DNA of 62,000 nt from Strigamia acuminata (lineage: Eukaryota > Arthropoda > Chilopoda > Geophilomorpha > Linotaeniidae): the NCBI GenBank assembly GCA_949358305.1, contig OX442317.1:13830491-13892490 (forward strand). Direction: 5' to 3'. How positions within the stretch are numbered: position 1 is the first letter of the stretch; each line of letters starts with the position of its first letter. The notes beneath the pieces are model-generated. The model saw nothing but the letters and a program-made list of their open reading frames with translations. It was not told the DNA's origin and did no database searches. The position numbers were made by a program, and so were the translations under genes. This document shows positions 31,001 to 42,200 of the stretch, in pieces.

Positions 31001-33332
31001 GAAATTTCGTCGTGTCTCGATCCTCCTTGATTACAGGATGGTGAGGTATATTGTATGTTCCTTTCTTCAGAAAACGCTCTTCTTTTGGGACTTCCTCCGC
31101 GTGATTTTCGTGAATATACTGCCACATGGACTCGTCGTAACGTTTTTTGTAGTCCTCGTTGGCATCTATTCTTTTGAGCGTGTTGGCCAGTTGATTCATG
31201 GCCAATTCCCAATTGGACTCCAAGTCGACTTCCTGTCCGTTGAATGGCAGCATGACTTCATAACGTCCATCGTCTAGACGCTTCGTAGTTGATTCGAATC
31301 GATCGCGAATAAAGTCGGATTCTTTTTCTCCCGCATTTATTCCGATTGCTTCCAAGTTCCACAGTTTGTCCAATTTTTCTTGGATGTCTAAGTCGCATGT
31401 GTTGCAACATGTTGTCAATTCTTCCTCATCTTCGAATAAATTGGTGTTCCCCGCCGCTCCGGACAAGACCCAACCAAAAATTGTATTTATTAATCCAAGA
31501 TCTGCGTTTACTTTTTTCTTGCCGTCCTTAACGACCTTCCACCATACGTCGACTCCTAAAAGCACGTCGATTTGAGAAGTCTTAGCTGGTAGGTCTTCAG
31601 CAAGTTCAAGGTTTAACTTCTTCACCTTGTCTATTATTGATGAGTTAAGAATGCCCTGCACTCGTGGCAAATTTTCCACAGAAAGCATTGAAAGTTTCAA
31701 ATCTTGAGTGTCATTTTTACTTTGCAATGTGACATTAAACACATCATAGTCCGTGGCTGCTGGAGACGAGTCGTTGAATCTCTGTGTGGTGGCAGAGACA
31801 CTGCCGCATTTTTTCAGTTTCAGTCTTTCAACAAATTCTTTTGTAATGAACGATCGATGGCTTCCCGGGTCGATCATTCCACGAATGCTGTGAGTTCCTC
31901 CTGATTTGGTCTTGAGGTCCGCAGTGAAGATCATTAGTTGTAGAGTCGTCGAGATCGCGCATGAAACATGTGTTGTTACTTGTGGCTCCTTCGGCTTCTC
32001 CGCAGCGTTCGTTGAATTCTTCACCTCGGATTTTTTGCATATTGTGGAATGGTGTCGCCCACCACAATGTTTACAAGAAAATTTGACCTTGCAGTCTCCC
32101 ACTCTATGTCCAGTTCTGAAACAGTTAAAACACAGTCTGTTTTTCTTTACTATTTCGATTTTCGCGTTGATTTCGAAATCCTTTTTACAAGAGCCGTTTA
32201 AATGTTCATCATCACAAAAAATGCACTTGCTTGTCCTTGAAGGCACACTCTTGCTGTCAGATTTCGTTTCATTCTTTGTTTTGGCACTAGTAGACTGCTT
32301 GGCGTCTTGAGTAGCTGCGCACGTGGTCATTGAACCTTTCACTTTCGTTTTCTCTACGTCCGATTTTTCATTCTTGTCTTTTTTCGATTTTTCAGAAACG
32401 TTTTCAGTTCGTTCGGCCATCGCAACTTCATTCACAAAGAAATTGAGCAACGTAACAATGTTCTTATTTTGAATTCCGTGAACCTGGTAAAATCTTAATG
32501 CCATTGAAGTTGGAAACTTGCTAATTATGTCTGGCAATAAGAAGGCTCCGGAAGTCTGAATAGGAATTTTAAGTTGCTCTAAAAGTCTAATAGTCGCAGA
32601 AATCTTGGTCAAGTTTGTTTTTATCGCTTTTGTTGGATAAATACTCGAAACCACCTTTAATTCTCGAATTGATTTTATTAACGCAGTTTGTTGTGCATCC
32701 TCATCACCAAAATGTCTTTCGAGTTCTTCTCTTGCAAGGTCATAGGATTCCTCGATCAGGGGAAAAGTTGAGATGAGAATTGCCGCTTCTCCAGTACACA
32801 TAGTTTGTAAATACTGGAGTTTTTCAATGTTACTCAGGTCTGGATCCTTGTGTACGGAGGTCTCGAAGTTGCTTTTGAATGTTCTGTACTTCAAAATATC
32901 TCCGTCGAATTTTACGGAATCCAATTTGGGCAGCTTCGAATTTTTTCTAAACGTTGCTGTCGCGTTCAAGGTTGTGTTCTGATTTGAGCTTGTCGACGTA
33001 TTTAATCTTCCTCCCAAAGTTGGAAGTGATCGCTTTGAAATTTCGTATCTCGTGCGAAGAAGATCCACTCTTGCTTGCATAGTCTCAAGCTTGTCAATGC
33101 ATTCTAGATAATAGCCGTGGTCCGAATATTCCTGTAGATCATTCAGCGCACCGACTATTCTCGTTTCTTTCGGGGTCGCAGTTTGCACCAGCGCTTCCAG
33201 TTCACCTGGATCTGCTGTCTTCTCCGATATAGACAACAAATGATTCATTGCAGTGACTTGCGATTCCCAACGTTGTTGTTGCACTTCGATTTGATCCTCA
33301 GTTAGAAGATCTCCCATTGTAGGTTCCGCCAT
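28092..33332 (-). CDS. BEL/Pao Gag-Pol polyprotein, 1,746 residues, intact
   Basis: A single uninterrupted frame. By family knowledge the order is: Gag region of the DUF1759 type starting near residue 135 (LPKLDSVKFDGD); Cys/His knuckles at ~367-431, including a CCHC unit CFNCFRTGHRVGDC; an A17-type aspartic protease near 482 (MIDPGSHRSF); reverse transcriptase at ~800-930 with FMDDL as the catalytic box near 909; RNase H at ~1080-1160 (VFCDAS, YYSDST); integrase with an HHCC-type zinc region ~1367-1423 and a catalytic core with GVDHLGP near 1449, SDNSKTF near 1513 and the Glu in WERLVRS near 1562; and a C-terminal DUF5641-like part near 1690. The product copies its RNA and inserts the DNA. 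The protease triad reads D-P-G where the family usually has D-S/T-G. No envelope-like ORF follows. With near-identical LTRs the element may still be active. Confidence 0.95.
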   Translation of the reverse strand: MAEPTMGDLLTEDQIEVQQQRWESQVTAMNHLLSISEKTADPGELEALVQTATPKETRIVGALNDLQEYSDHGYYLECIDKLETMQARVDLLRTRYEISKRSLPTLGGRLNTSTSSNQNTTLNATATFRKNSKLPKLDSVKFDGDILKYRTFKSNFETSVHKDPDLSNIEKLQYLQTMCTGEAAILISTFPLIEESYDLAREELERHFGDEDAQQTALIKSIRELKVVSSIYPTKAIKTNLTKISATIRLLEQLKIPIQTSGAFLLPDIISKFPTSMALRFYQVHGIQNKNIVTLLNFFVNEVAMAERTENVSEKSKKDKNEKSDVEKTKVKGSMTTCAATQDAKQSTSAKTKNETKSDSKSVPSRTSKCIFCDDEHLNGSCKKDFEINAKIEIVKKNRLCFNCFRTGHRVGDCKVKFSCKHCGGRHHSTICKKSEVKNSTNAAEKPKEPQVTTHVSCAISTTLQLMIFTADLKTKSGGTHSIRGMIDPGSHRSFITKEFVERLKLKKCGSVSATTQRFNDSSPAATDYDVFNVTLQSKNDTQDLKLSMLSVENLPRVQGILNSSIIDKVKKLNLELAEDLPAKTSQIDVLLGVDVWWKVVKDGKKKVNADLGLINTIFGWVLSGAAGNTNLFEDEEELTTCCNTCDLDIQEKLDKLWNLEAIGINAGEKESDFIRDRFESTTKRLDDGRYEVMLPFNGQEVDLESNWELAMNQLANTLKRIDANEDYKKRYDESMWQYIHENHAEEVPKEERFLKKGTYNIPHHPVIKEDRDTTKFRVVFNASSSKKGKLSLNDCLFPGPSLNPDLILVIVRFRLYCIPIIADIKQAFLQVMINPTQTNFLRFLWVARDYFKEPYSWQNLWNNLMVLRMIVVPFGVISSPFLLCATIRKQAKQFEETHAKEVDALDDGIFMDDLTSGGDFTADTTSHCEKLKMILDDGKLPLVKWATSSKDVFKNLKKEGFHMRGEEFSDLGIIKMLGILWNTAEDVMMFNIPTIEKIPNTKREVVSLMASIFDPMGLIAPVVLQMKLLVQAIWMRTKNWDEKILDSEKKEVEEWSQDIQKLKELKVQRWLQTYSGQDITLEVFCDASTKAFGCSIFVVNLEGKRTLLLSKCRIAPTKKVTLPRLELTAAVVGVRMTKYLLENFLPGYPVTEVRYYSDSTITLAWINSDKNVWKPYVSNRVQEITSSTKPEQWSHVPTEFNPADLLTRPHNSKTLMQNKLWWFGVDVSKLEKTEIIQEIFPEEERKIVVMTIQVKESFIGQFFKRFRNYNKLLRVFSYILRWKNKLLRGEPLSPLELEDNQLKILQFSQKLHFSEEIDDVKNKRELSKHSTLRNFELFIDEDGLLRLRSRLKKSLLTFDEVYPIILHYDSWITRLLIKKVHLELLHGDISETLYHLREQFWIIRGRRTIQTVIRECEICRRGKLARNNPSTGDLPAERVTPAAPFQNTGVDHLGPIYVGSNKKEKKKVYILLFTCMVTRSIHLEVSEDLSVPKFLLAMRRFGARHGYPGKIFSDNSKTFERGSLELQSWGKLIGHSDVKTFLSEKRVLWTFIPPLSPWLGGAWERLVRSVKDKLRKTLLRSTVDLETLQTLALEISSVLNSRPLSYVPDSVDGGRILAPENFLTGGMPKYVINKQLSAIKKSDLRKLDIKRRQFIWEFWKIWKKSYLMQLRNFYESKGDKFFKNPKVDQIVLLEKMGTNPYFWPLARIKEIFPGEDGQIRVIKVVLPDGRELKRSVKHVRALELE

Positions 33333-34329
33333 TTTCTCTGTCCTCTCTCACAAAAAATTCGGCTGTGAAATTTGGAAAGAACAGATAAAAACGGGCATGA
33401 CAATTCAACTTTGTTTTAATTTTTAAGAGAATAAACCTTTTTATTTTATCCCCCAAAACTATCTCAATATTCACGGTTTTTGTTTTAACTTTAAAGAGAA
33501 TAAACGTTTTTATTTTATCCCCCAAAAAGCACTCAATTTTCACGGTCCTTGGTGACACGTGAGAATTTTAGAATATCAAATGTTTGGCCAATCGAGGATG
33601 ACCAAAAATTTGAGCGGTTTTTGTGTACGTAAATAAAACGTGACACAATTACCCTGCACAGTTTGAAAATAATTGACGGTTTGTTTTGCAACAAAGCACG
33701 CCAATAAACTCTTTTGAAAACAATTGACGGTTTGTTTTGCAACAAAACACGCCAATAACTCCTATCATTAAATTTTGACTCTACTGACAGCTTATTCAAC
33801 TTGAAACTAGTCAGTTTTACTCGAAATAAATCTAATCTCCCCCGCTTATGGCGGTTATAATGGAGAACTAAGCATGCAATGAAAAAACACTTCAAAATTT
33901 GTAAAATAGACACTTTATCGAAATTTTCCCGAAAACCAACAAATGCAACTACCAAAATCCCATAAAGACACTTGATACAGTTCCCCTTAATAACCAAAAT
34001 CTCCAAAATTTCAATTTCATAAGGCAAAACACTGTAAAATGCAATTATTCCAGGGGCGAATCCGCTTTCCAACACGACGCGTTGTGTTATCCAGTGTTGT
34101 GACCTTGAACTCCAACTGCATGCACACTTTTGTTCGTTTTCGCCGCCAAAGCAGTCCCCGTCGTAACTTCTGTCACGTTGAACGTTGACTCTTGACATGG
34201 GTGACGAAACACGAACGAATTGTTCCTCTGTCGCACCAAACACTTTTTCAAACGTATTGATGATGCACTGGAAAAACTCACGAATTGCAGACGGAATCCT
34301 GGTCACGGCAACCAAAAGCTTCGTATCTG
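33333..34329 (-). other. BEL/Pao leader with tandem repeats
   Basis: The leader lies between the 5' LTR and the Gag-Pol start. It has a ~50-bp tandem duplication at 33661-33708 and 33711-33758 (shared ATTGACGGTTTGTTTTGCAA) and a ~70-bp duplication at about 33413-33478 and 33484-33548 (shared TTTTTATTTTATCCCCCAAAA). A minus-strand frame stays open across almost the whole leader. Confidence 0.7.
34293..34314 (-). other. Primer-binding site of the BEL/Pao element
   Basis: The plus strand reads TCCTGGTCACGGCAACCA, the form of a tRNA 3' end with CCA, 15 bp inside the 5' LTR. It resembles the animal tRNA-His end (GTCACGGCA plus CCA) with an extra A, but I cannot fix the isoacceptor. Confidence 0.6.
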
Positions 34330-35893
34330 TGTTGCAGGTCAACAAGACAGATAGAAAGGAATGGCGATGCGTATCCAAATTCAAGACACTTGAGCTCGCC
34401 CAAGGTCGTATGGCGTGGCTAGTACGAAAATCGCACTGGAGAGCAATAAATCCGCAACAAATGGCATTGTTGTACCGCTGGAACAATGTGGAGAACACCT
34501 GCACCAAGTATCCAATAGGTGGCGGAAACATAAGTTGGCCTGAGAATTTTTAAACTACTCACTACACATTGAATGTGTTTGAAAATAAACCTAAAACAAG
34601 AGCTAATAAAACACAACACATTTATTCAAAGGTTGGTTAATAACTGAAGAAATTACAGCAATTAGATTGGTTCTTAGAGAACCGCACATGCGCAGTACCG
34701 AATATGGCACGCGCCAGGCCGATAGCGGCGAAATACAGATACACGAAAGATTCCGTTACCATGGTAACGGAGGAAACAAGATTACGGCAAAGTTGGCATT
34801 TGCTTAAAAATGCACTAAAAATACATTGAATTACATTGAAATGACCACAAGAATGCGGTGAACAAAAAAGCTAATCACAACAATGTCCAAAAACACGTTA
34901 AACAATGAGATATTTGCAATAAACCGATCTCGGAATGAAAGGATTGAAAATAGCCAATCACAGGATTCGAATATGACATAACGATCACATTTGAATTTTG
35001 ATCGCAACAAAAACACAAAATTATCAAAGAATACATACTGAATAATAACGCAATGTAATAGTAAATGCAAATTATGTGATATAAAATACATAAACAACGA
35101 TTACTAAATGTAAACAGTCGCTTGGGACAAACATGGCGACCGGCGAACATAACAAAGGTGTTGGATCAAACATGGCGTCCGGCGAACATTACAAAAGCTT
35201 CAAAACAACACGAAAATGGAATAAAAAGCACTAAATGTAATTATGCAATAAAGAATAGATTAAATAATAAGAATATTTGTTCATTCTCTTCACAAAACAC
35301 CGAGTGATTACACACAAGTTGAATAAATACGAATTTATCGGCCAAACGAACATTCCCGGCTGCGCTTTTATGGCAGACGGAAACGAACATTCAAACCAAC
35401 TCAACGGAATTTCCAAAGCAGTTTTGATGCATCTAGATAGAAAGAGCATGCTTGAATTAGTCTAAACGAATGCCTAATAAAATTCCAAGTGATTTGAAAA
35501 GTACTAAACAAAAGGTTAGAAGACGGAACCGTAACTTTACGGGAAACTGAAAAATGACGTCACTAGCATCGCAATTGTATGCTAGGTAACGAAATTTGCA
35601 CCAAAACAGTTCGAAATCAATACAAACTCTCAAAAAACAAGTGAATAAGTCAATAAATGCACGGAATAAGATATTTGAAATCAATACAAAGCATAAACAT
35701 TACTGAATATTGAAAAGTATGAATAAAAATCAAGTCAAAACACTTTAATAAGCAATAAAAAAAATACTGAAAAGTGAAAAATACCAATTAGGCAAAGGAA
35801 ATTAAAACACTTAAAGATTTTAATCAACTCAAAGTAAATGGTAAAAATATTGACAATAAAATAGCACAACAATTTCTACGCTGTCTTGCAACA
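34330..35893 (-). repeat. 5' LTR of the BEL/Pao element
   Basis: Matches 26468-28031 at equal length. It would carry the promoter for leftward transcription. Short ORFs inside both LTRs are duplicates of each other and are not genes. Confidence 0.9.
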
Positions 35894-36264
35894 CAAATTC
35901 TTATAAATAACACTTGAAATGAATGCAATAGACAATGAAATATCATATTTTAATAAACAACAGTATCATAAAACACTTTAATAGTTTTAATAATGCAAAA
36001 AATCCTGTAAAATAAGATTAAAATGTTATGCAAAATAAAACACACTAGAATAAGTCTATTTAAACACACAATACCCAAAATTCATGACAATATAAGAAAA
36101 TAATGAACTAAAAGCTTTAATATGACACAAAAAACACCTGAAATGTAAGTCAAACTATTAGAAGCAAAATTTAACAACACTTTGAATATTTAATAGGACA
36201 ATAAAATGGCAAATAAAAAGCAGTATCAATTTATATTCCACTCTGTTTGCAACAGGTTGCAACA

Positions 36265-39200
36265 GTGCTAAGTCAACTGTGATGTCAAATGAGATCAAAT
36301 GTTTATTCTTTCAAATTATTGCTTGGATGTTGCTAAAACTAACATTGAAGCCTTCTACTAAGGTTTAAACACTATTTCAGAACATTCAGAGACATTGGTC
36401 TTGTGGTGTTTGTGCTAAGTCAACTGTGATGAGATCAAAAGTCTATTTTCCCAAATCATTTCTTGGATGTTGCTAAAACTTACATTAAAGCTTTCTACTA
36501 AGGTTTAAACACTATTTAAGAACATTCAGAGACATTGGTCTTGTGATGTTTGTGCTAAGTCAACTGTGATGAGATCAAAAGTCTATTCTCCCAAATCATT
36601 GCTTGGATGTTGCTAAAACTTACATTAAAGCTTTCTACTAGGGTTTAAACACTATTTCAAAACATTCAGAGACATTGGTCTTGTGATGTTTGTGCTAAGT
36701 CAACTGTGATGAGATCAAAAGTCTATTCTCCCAAATCATTGCTTGGATGTTGCTAAAACTTACATTGAAGCCTTCTACTAAGGTTTAAACACTATTTCAG
36801 AACATTCAGAGACATTGGTTTGTGGTGTTTGTGCTAAGTCAACTGTGATGTCAAATGAGATCAAAAATTTATTCTTTCAAATTATTGCTTGGATGTTGCT
36901 AACACTTACATTGAAGCCTTCTACTAAGGTTTAAACACTATTTCTAAACATTCAGAGACATTGGTCTTGTGGTGTTTGTGCTAAGTCAACTGTGACGTCA
37001 AATGAGATCAAAAGTTTATTCTTTCAAATTATTGCTTGGATGTTGCTAAAACTTACATTGAAGCTTTCTACTAAGGTTTAAACACTATTTCAGAACATTC
37101 AGAAACATTGGTCTTGTGATGTTTGTGCTAAGTCAACTGTGATGTCAAATGGGATCAAAAGTTTATTCTTCCAAATCATTGCTTGGATGTTGCTAAAACT
37201 TACATTGAAGCCTTCTACTAAGGTTTAAACACTATTTCAGAACATTCAGAGACATTGGTCTTGTGGTGTTTGTGCTAAGTCAACTGTGATGAGATCAAAA
37301 GTCTATTCTCCCAAATCATTGCTTGGATGTTGCTAAAACTTACATTGAAGCCGTCTACTAAGGTTTAAACACTATTTCAAAACATTTAGAGACATTGGTC
37401 TTGTGGTGTTTGTGCTAAGTCAACTGTGATGAGATCAAAAGTCTATTCTCCCAAATCATTGCTTGGATGTTGCTAAAACTTACATTAAAGCTTTTTACTA
37501 AGGTTTAAACACTATTTCAAAACATTCAGAGACATTGGTCTTGTGATGTTTGTGCTAAGTCAACTGTGATGAGATCAAAAGTCTATTCTCCCAAATCATT
37601 GCTTGGATGTTGCTAAAACTTACATTGAAGCCTTCTACTAAGGTTTAAACACTATTTCAGAACATTCAGAGACATTGGTTTGTGGTGTTTGTGCTAAGTC
37701 AACTGTGATGTCAAATGAGATCAAAAGTTTATTCTTTCAAATTATTGCTTGGATGTTGCTAACACTTACATTGAAGCGTTCTACTAAGGTTTAAACACTA
37801 TTTCTAAACATTCAGAGACATTGGTCTTGTGGTGTTTGTGCTAAGTCAACTGTGACGTCAAATGAGATCAAAAGTTTATTCTTTCAAATTATTGCTTGGA
37901 TGTTGCTAAAACTTACATTGAAGCTTTCTACTAAGGTTTAAACACTATTTCAGAACATTCAGAAACATTGGTCTTGTGATGTTTGTGCTAAGTCAACTGT
38001 GATGTCAAATGGGATCAAAAGTTTATTCTTCCAAATCATTGCTTGGATGTTGCTAAAACTTACATTGAAGCCTTCTACTAAGGTTTAAACACTATTTCAG
38101 AACATTCAGAGACATTGGTCTTGTGATGTTTGTGCTAAGTCAACTGTGATGTCAAATGAGATCAAAAGTTTATTCTTTCAAATCATTGCTTGGATGTTGC
38201 TAAAACTTACATTAAAGCTTTCTACTAAAGTTTAAACACTATTTCAGAACATTCAGAGACATTGGTCTTGTGGTGTTTGTGCTAAGTCAACTGTGATGAG
38301 ATCAAAAGTCTATTTTCCCAAATCATTTCTTGGATGTTGCTAAAACTTACATTAAAGCTTTCTACTAAGGTTTAAACACTATTTCAGAACATTCAGAGAC
38401 ATTGGTCTTGTGATGTTTGTGCTAAGTCAACTGTGATGAGATCAAAAGTCTATTCTCCCAAATCATTGCTTGGATGTTGCTAAAACTTACATTAAAGCTT
38501 TCTACTAGGGTTTAAACACTATTTCAAAACATTCAGAGACATTGGTCTTGTGATGTTTGTGCTAAGTCAACTGTGATGAGATCAAAAGTCTATTCTCCCA
38601 AATCATTGCTTGGATGTTGCTAAAACTTACATTGAAGCCTTCTACTAAGGTTTAAACACTATTTCAGAACATTCAGAGACATTGGTTTGTGGTGTTTGTG
38701 CTAAGTCAACTGTGATGTCAAATGAGATCAAAAATTTATTCTTTCAAATTATTGCTTGGATGTTGCTAACACTTACATTGAAGCCTTCTACTAAGGTTTA
38801 AACACTATTTCTAAACATTCAGAGACATTGGTCTTGTGGTGTTTGTGCTAAGTCAACTGTGACGTCAAATGAGATCAAAAGTTTATTCTTTCAAATTATT
38901 GCTTGGATGTTGCTAAAACTTACATTGAAGCTTTCTACTAAGGTTTAAACACTATTTCAGAACATTCAGAAACATTGGTCTTGTGATGTTTGTGCTAAGT
39001 CAACTGTGATGTCAAATGGGATCAAAAGTTTATTCTTCCAAATCATTGCTTGGATGTTGCTAAAACTTACATTGAAGCCTTCTACTAAGGTTTAAACACT
39101 ATTTCAGAACATTCAGAGACATTGGTCTTGTGGTGTTTGTGCTAAGTCAACTGTGATGAGATCAAAAGTCTATTCTCCCAAATCATTGCTTGGATGTTGC

Positions 39201-42200
39201 TAAAACTTACATTGAAGCCGTCTACTAAGGTTTAAACACTATTTCAAAACATTTAGAGACATTGGTCTTGTGGTGTTTGTGCTAAGTCAACTGTGATGAG
39301 ATCAAAAGTCTATTCTCCCAAATCATTGCTTGGATGTTGCTAAAACTTACATTAAAGCTTTTTACTAAGGTTTAAACACTATTTCAAAACATTCAGAGAC
39401 ATTGGTCTTGTGATGTTTGTGCTAAGTCAACTGTGATGAGATCAAAAGTCTATTCTCCCAAATCATTGCTTGGATGTTGCTAAAACTTACATTGAAGCCT
39501 TCTACTAAGGTTTAAACACTATTTCAGAACATTCAGAGACATTGGTTTGTGGTGTTTGTGCTAAGTCAACTGTGATGTCAAATGAGATCAAAAGTTTATT
39601 CTTTCAAATTATTGCTTGGATGTTGCTAACACTTACATTGAAGCGTTCTACTAAGGTTTAAACACTATTTCTAAACATTCAGAGACATTGGTCTTGTGGT
39701 GTTTGTGCTAAGTCAACTGTGACGTCAAATGAGATCAAAAGTTTATTCTTTCAAATTATTGCTTGGATGTTGCTAAAACTTACATTGAAGCTTTCTACTA
39801 AGGTTTAAACACTATTTCAGAACATTCAGAAACATTGGTCTTGTGATGTTTGTGCTAAGTCAACTGTGATGTCAAATGGGATCAAAAGTTTATTCTTCCA
39901 AATCATTGCTTGGATGTTGCTAAAACTTACATTGAAGCCTTCTACTAAGGTTTAAACACTATTTCAGAACATTCAGAGACATTGGTCTTGTGATGTTTGT
40001 GCTAAGTCAACTGTGATGTCAAATGAGATCAAAAGTTTATTCTTTCAAATCATTGCTTGGATGTTGCTAAAACTTACATTAAAGCTTTCTACTAAAGTTT
40101 AAACACTATTTCAGAACATTCAGAGACATTGGTCTTGTGGTGTTTGTGCTAAGTCAACTGTGATGAGATCAAAAGTCTATTTTCCCAAATCATTTCTTGG
40201 ATGTTGCTAAAACTTACATTAAAGCTTTCTACTAAGGTTTAAACACTATTTCAGAACATTCAGAGACATTGGTCTTGTGATGTTTGTGCTAAGTCAACTG
40301 TGATGAGATCAAAAGTCTATTCTCCCAAATCATTGCTTGGATGTTGCTAAAACTTACATTAAAGCTTTCTACTAGGGTTTAAACACTATTTCAAAACATT
40401 CAGAGACATTGGTCTTGTGATGTTTGTGCTAAGTCAACTGTGATGAGATCAAAAGTCTATTCTCCCAAATCATTGCTTGGATGTTGCTAAAACTTACATT
40501 GAAGCCTTCTACTAAGGTTTAAACACTATTTCAGAACATTCAGAGACATTGGTTTGTGGTGTTTGTGCTAAGTCAACTGTGATGTCAAATGAGATCAAAA
40601 ATTTATTCTTTCAAATTATTGCTTGGATGTTGCTAACACTTACATTGAAGCCTTCTACTAAGGTTTAAACACTATTTCTAAACATTCAGAGACATTGGTC
40701 TTGTGGTGTTTGTGCTAAGTCAACTGTGACGTCAAATGAGATCAAAAGTTTATTCTTTCAAATTATTGCTTGGATGTTGCTAAAACTTACATTGAAGCTT
40801 TCTACTAAGGTTTAAACACTATTTCAGAACATTCAGAAACATTGGTCTTGTGATGTTTGTGCTAAGTCAACTGTGATGTCAAATGAGATCAAAAGTTTAT
40901 TCTTTCAAATTATTGCTTGGATGTTGCTAAAACTTACATTGAAGCTTTCTACTAAGGTTTAAACACTATTTCAGAACATTCAGAAACATTGGTCTTGTGA
41001 TGTTTGTGCTAAGTCAACTGTGATGTCAAATGGGATCAAAAGTTTATTCTTCCAAATCATTGCTTGGATGTTGCTAAAACTTACATTGAAGCCTTCTACT
41101 AAGGTTTAAACACTATTTCAGAACATTCAGAGACATTGGTCTTGTGGTGTTTGTGCTAAGTCAACTGTGATGAGATCAAAAGTCTATTCTCCCAAATCAT
41201 TGCTTGGATGTTGCTAAAACTTACATTGAAGCCGTCTACTAAGGTTTAAACACTATTTCAGAACATTTAGAGACATTGGTCTTGTGGTGTTTGTGCTAAG
41301 TCAACTGTGATGAGATCAAAAGTCTATTCTCCCAAATCATTGCTTGGATGTTGCTAAAACTTACATTAAAGCTTTTTACTAAGGTTTAAACACTATTTCA
41401 AAACATTCAGAGACATTGGTCTTGTGATGTTTGTGCTAAGTCAACTGTGATGAGATCAAAAGTCTATTCTCCCAAATCATTGCTTGGATGTTGCTAAAAC
41501 TTACATTGAAGCCTTCTACTAAGGTTTAAACACTATTTCAGAACATTCAGACACATTGGTCTTGTGGTGTTTGTGCTAAGTCAACTGTGACGTCAAATGA
41601 GATCAAAAGTTTATTCTTTCAAATTATTGCTTGGATGTTGCTAAAACTTACATTGAAGCTTTCTACTAAGGTTTAAACACTATTTCAGAACATTCAGAAA
41701 CATTGGTCTTGTGATGTTTGTGCTAAGTCAACTGTGATGTCAAATGGGATCAAAAGTTTATTCTTCCAAATCATTGCTTGGATGTTGCTAAAACTTACAT
41801 TGAAGCCTTCTACTAAGGTTTAAACACTATTTCAGAACATTCAGAGACATTGGTCTTGTGGTGTTTGTGCTAAGTCAACTGTGATGAGATCAAAAGTCTA
41901 TTCTCCCAAATCATTGCTTGGATGTTGCTAAAACTTACATTGAAGCCGTCTACTAAGGTTTAAACACTATTTCAAAACATTTAGAGACATTGGTCTTGTG
42001 GTGTTTGTGCTAAGTCAACTGTGATGAGATCAAAAGTCTATTCTCCCAAATCATTGCTTGGATGTTGCTAAAACTTACATTAAAGCTTTTTACTAAGGTT
42101 TAAACACTATTTCAAAACATTCAGAGACATTGGTCTTGTGATGTTTGTGCTAAGTCAACTGTGATGAGATCAAAAGTCTATTCTCCCAAATCATTGCTTG

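Larger units (their letters stand above)
26468..35893 (-). mobile_element. Complete BEL/Pao LTR retrotransposon, 9.4 kb
   Basis: Two 1,564-bp LTRs (26468-28031 and 34330-35893) start TGTTGCAGG and end CTTGCAACA. I noticed a single difference between them (27238 versus 35100), so insertion is recent. The flanking duplication is CAAA (26464-26467 and 35894-35897). The element is transcribed leftward, with leader 34329-33333, one long Gag-Pol ORF and a short 3' segment. It sits inside an older solo LTR. Confidence 0.93.
25194..36264 (-). mobile_element. Solo LTR of a BEL/Pao-related family, interrupted by a later element
   Basis: Outer sequence 25194-26467 plus 35898-36264 totals about 1,641 bp. 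It starts TGTAGCAG, ends TTGCAACA, and is flanked by the 4-bp duplication GTGC (25190-25193 and 36265-36268) inside a satellite monomer. Sequence such as GGCACGCGCCA, CATTGAA...ATGACCACAA and GACAATAAAAT aligns with the LTR of the inner element on the same strand, so both belong to related families. No internal region remains, as expected after LTR-LTR recombination. Small ORFs at 25241-25504 and elsewhere are not credible. Confidence 0.8.

Noticed and set aside
28732-32310. Plus-strand ORFs opposite Gag-Pol
   Set aside because: Antisense shadows of the 1,746-codon frame.
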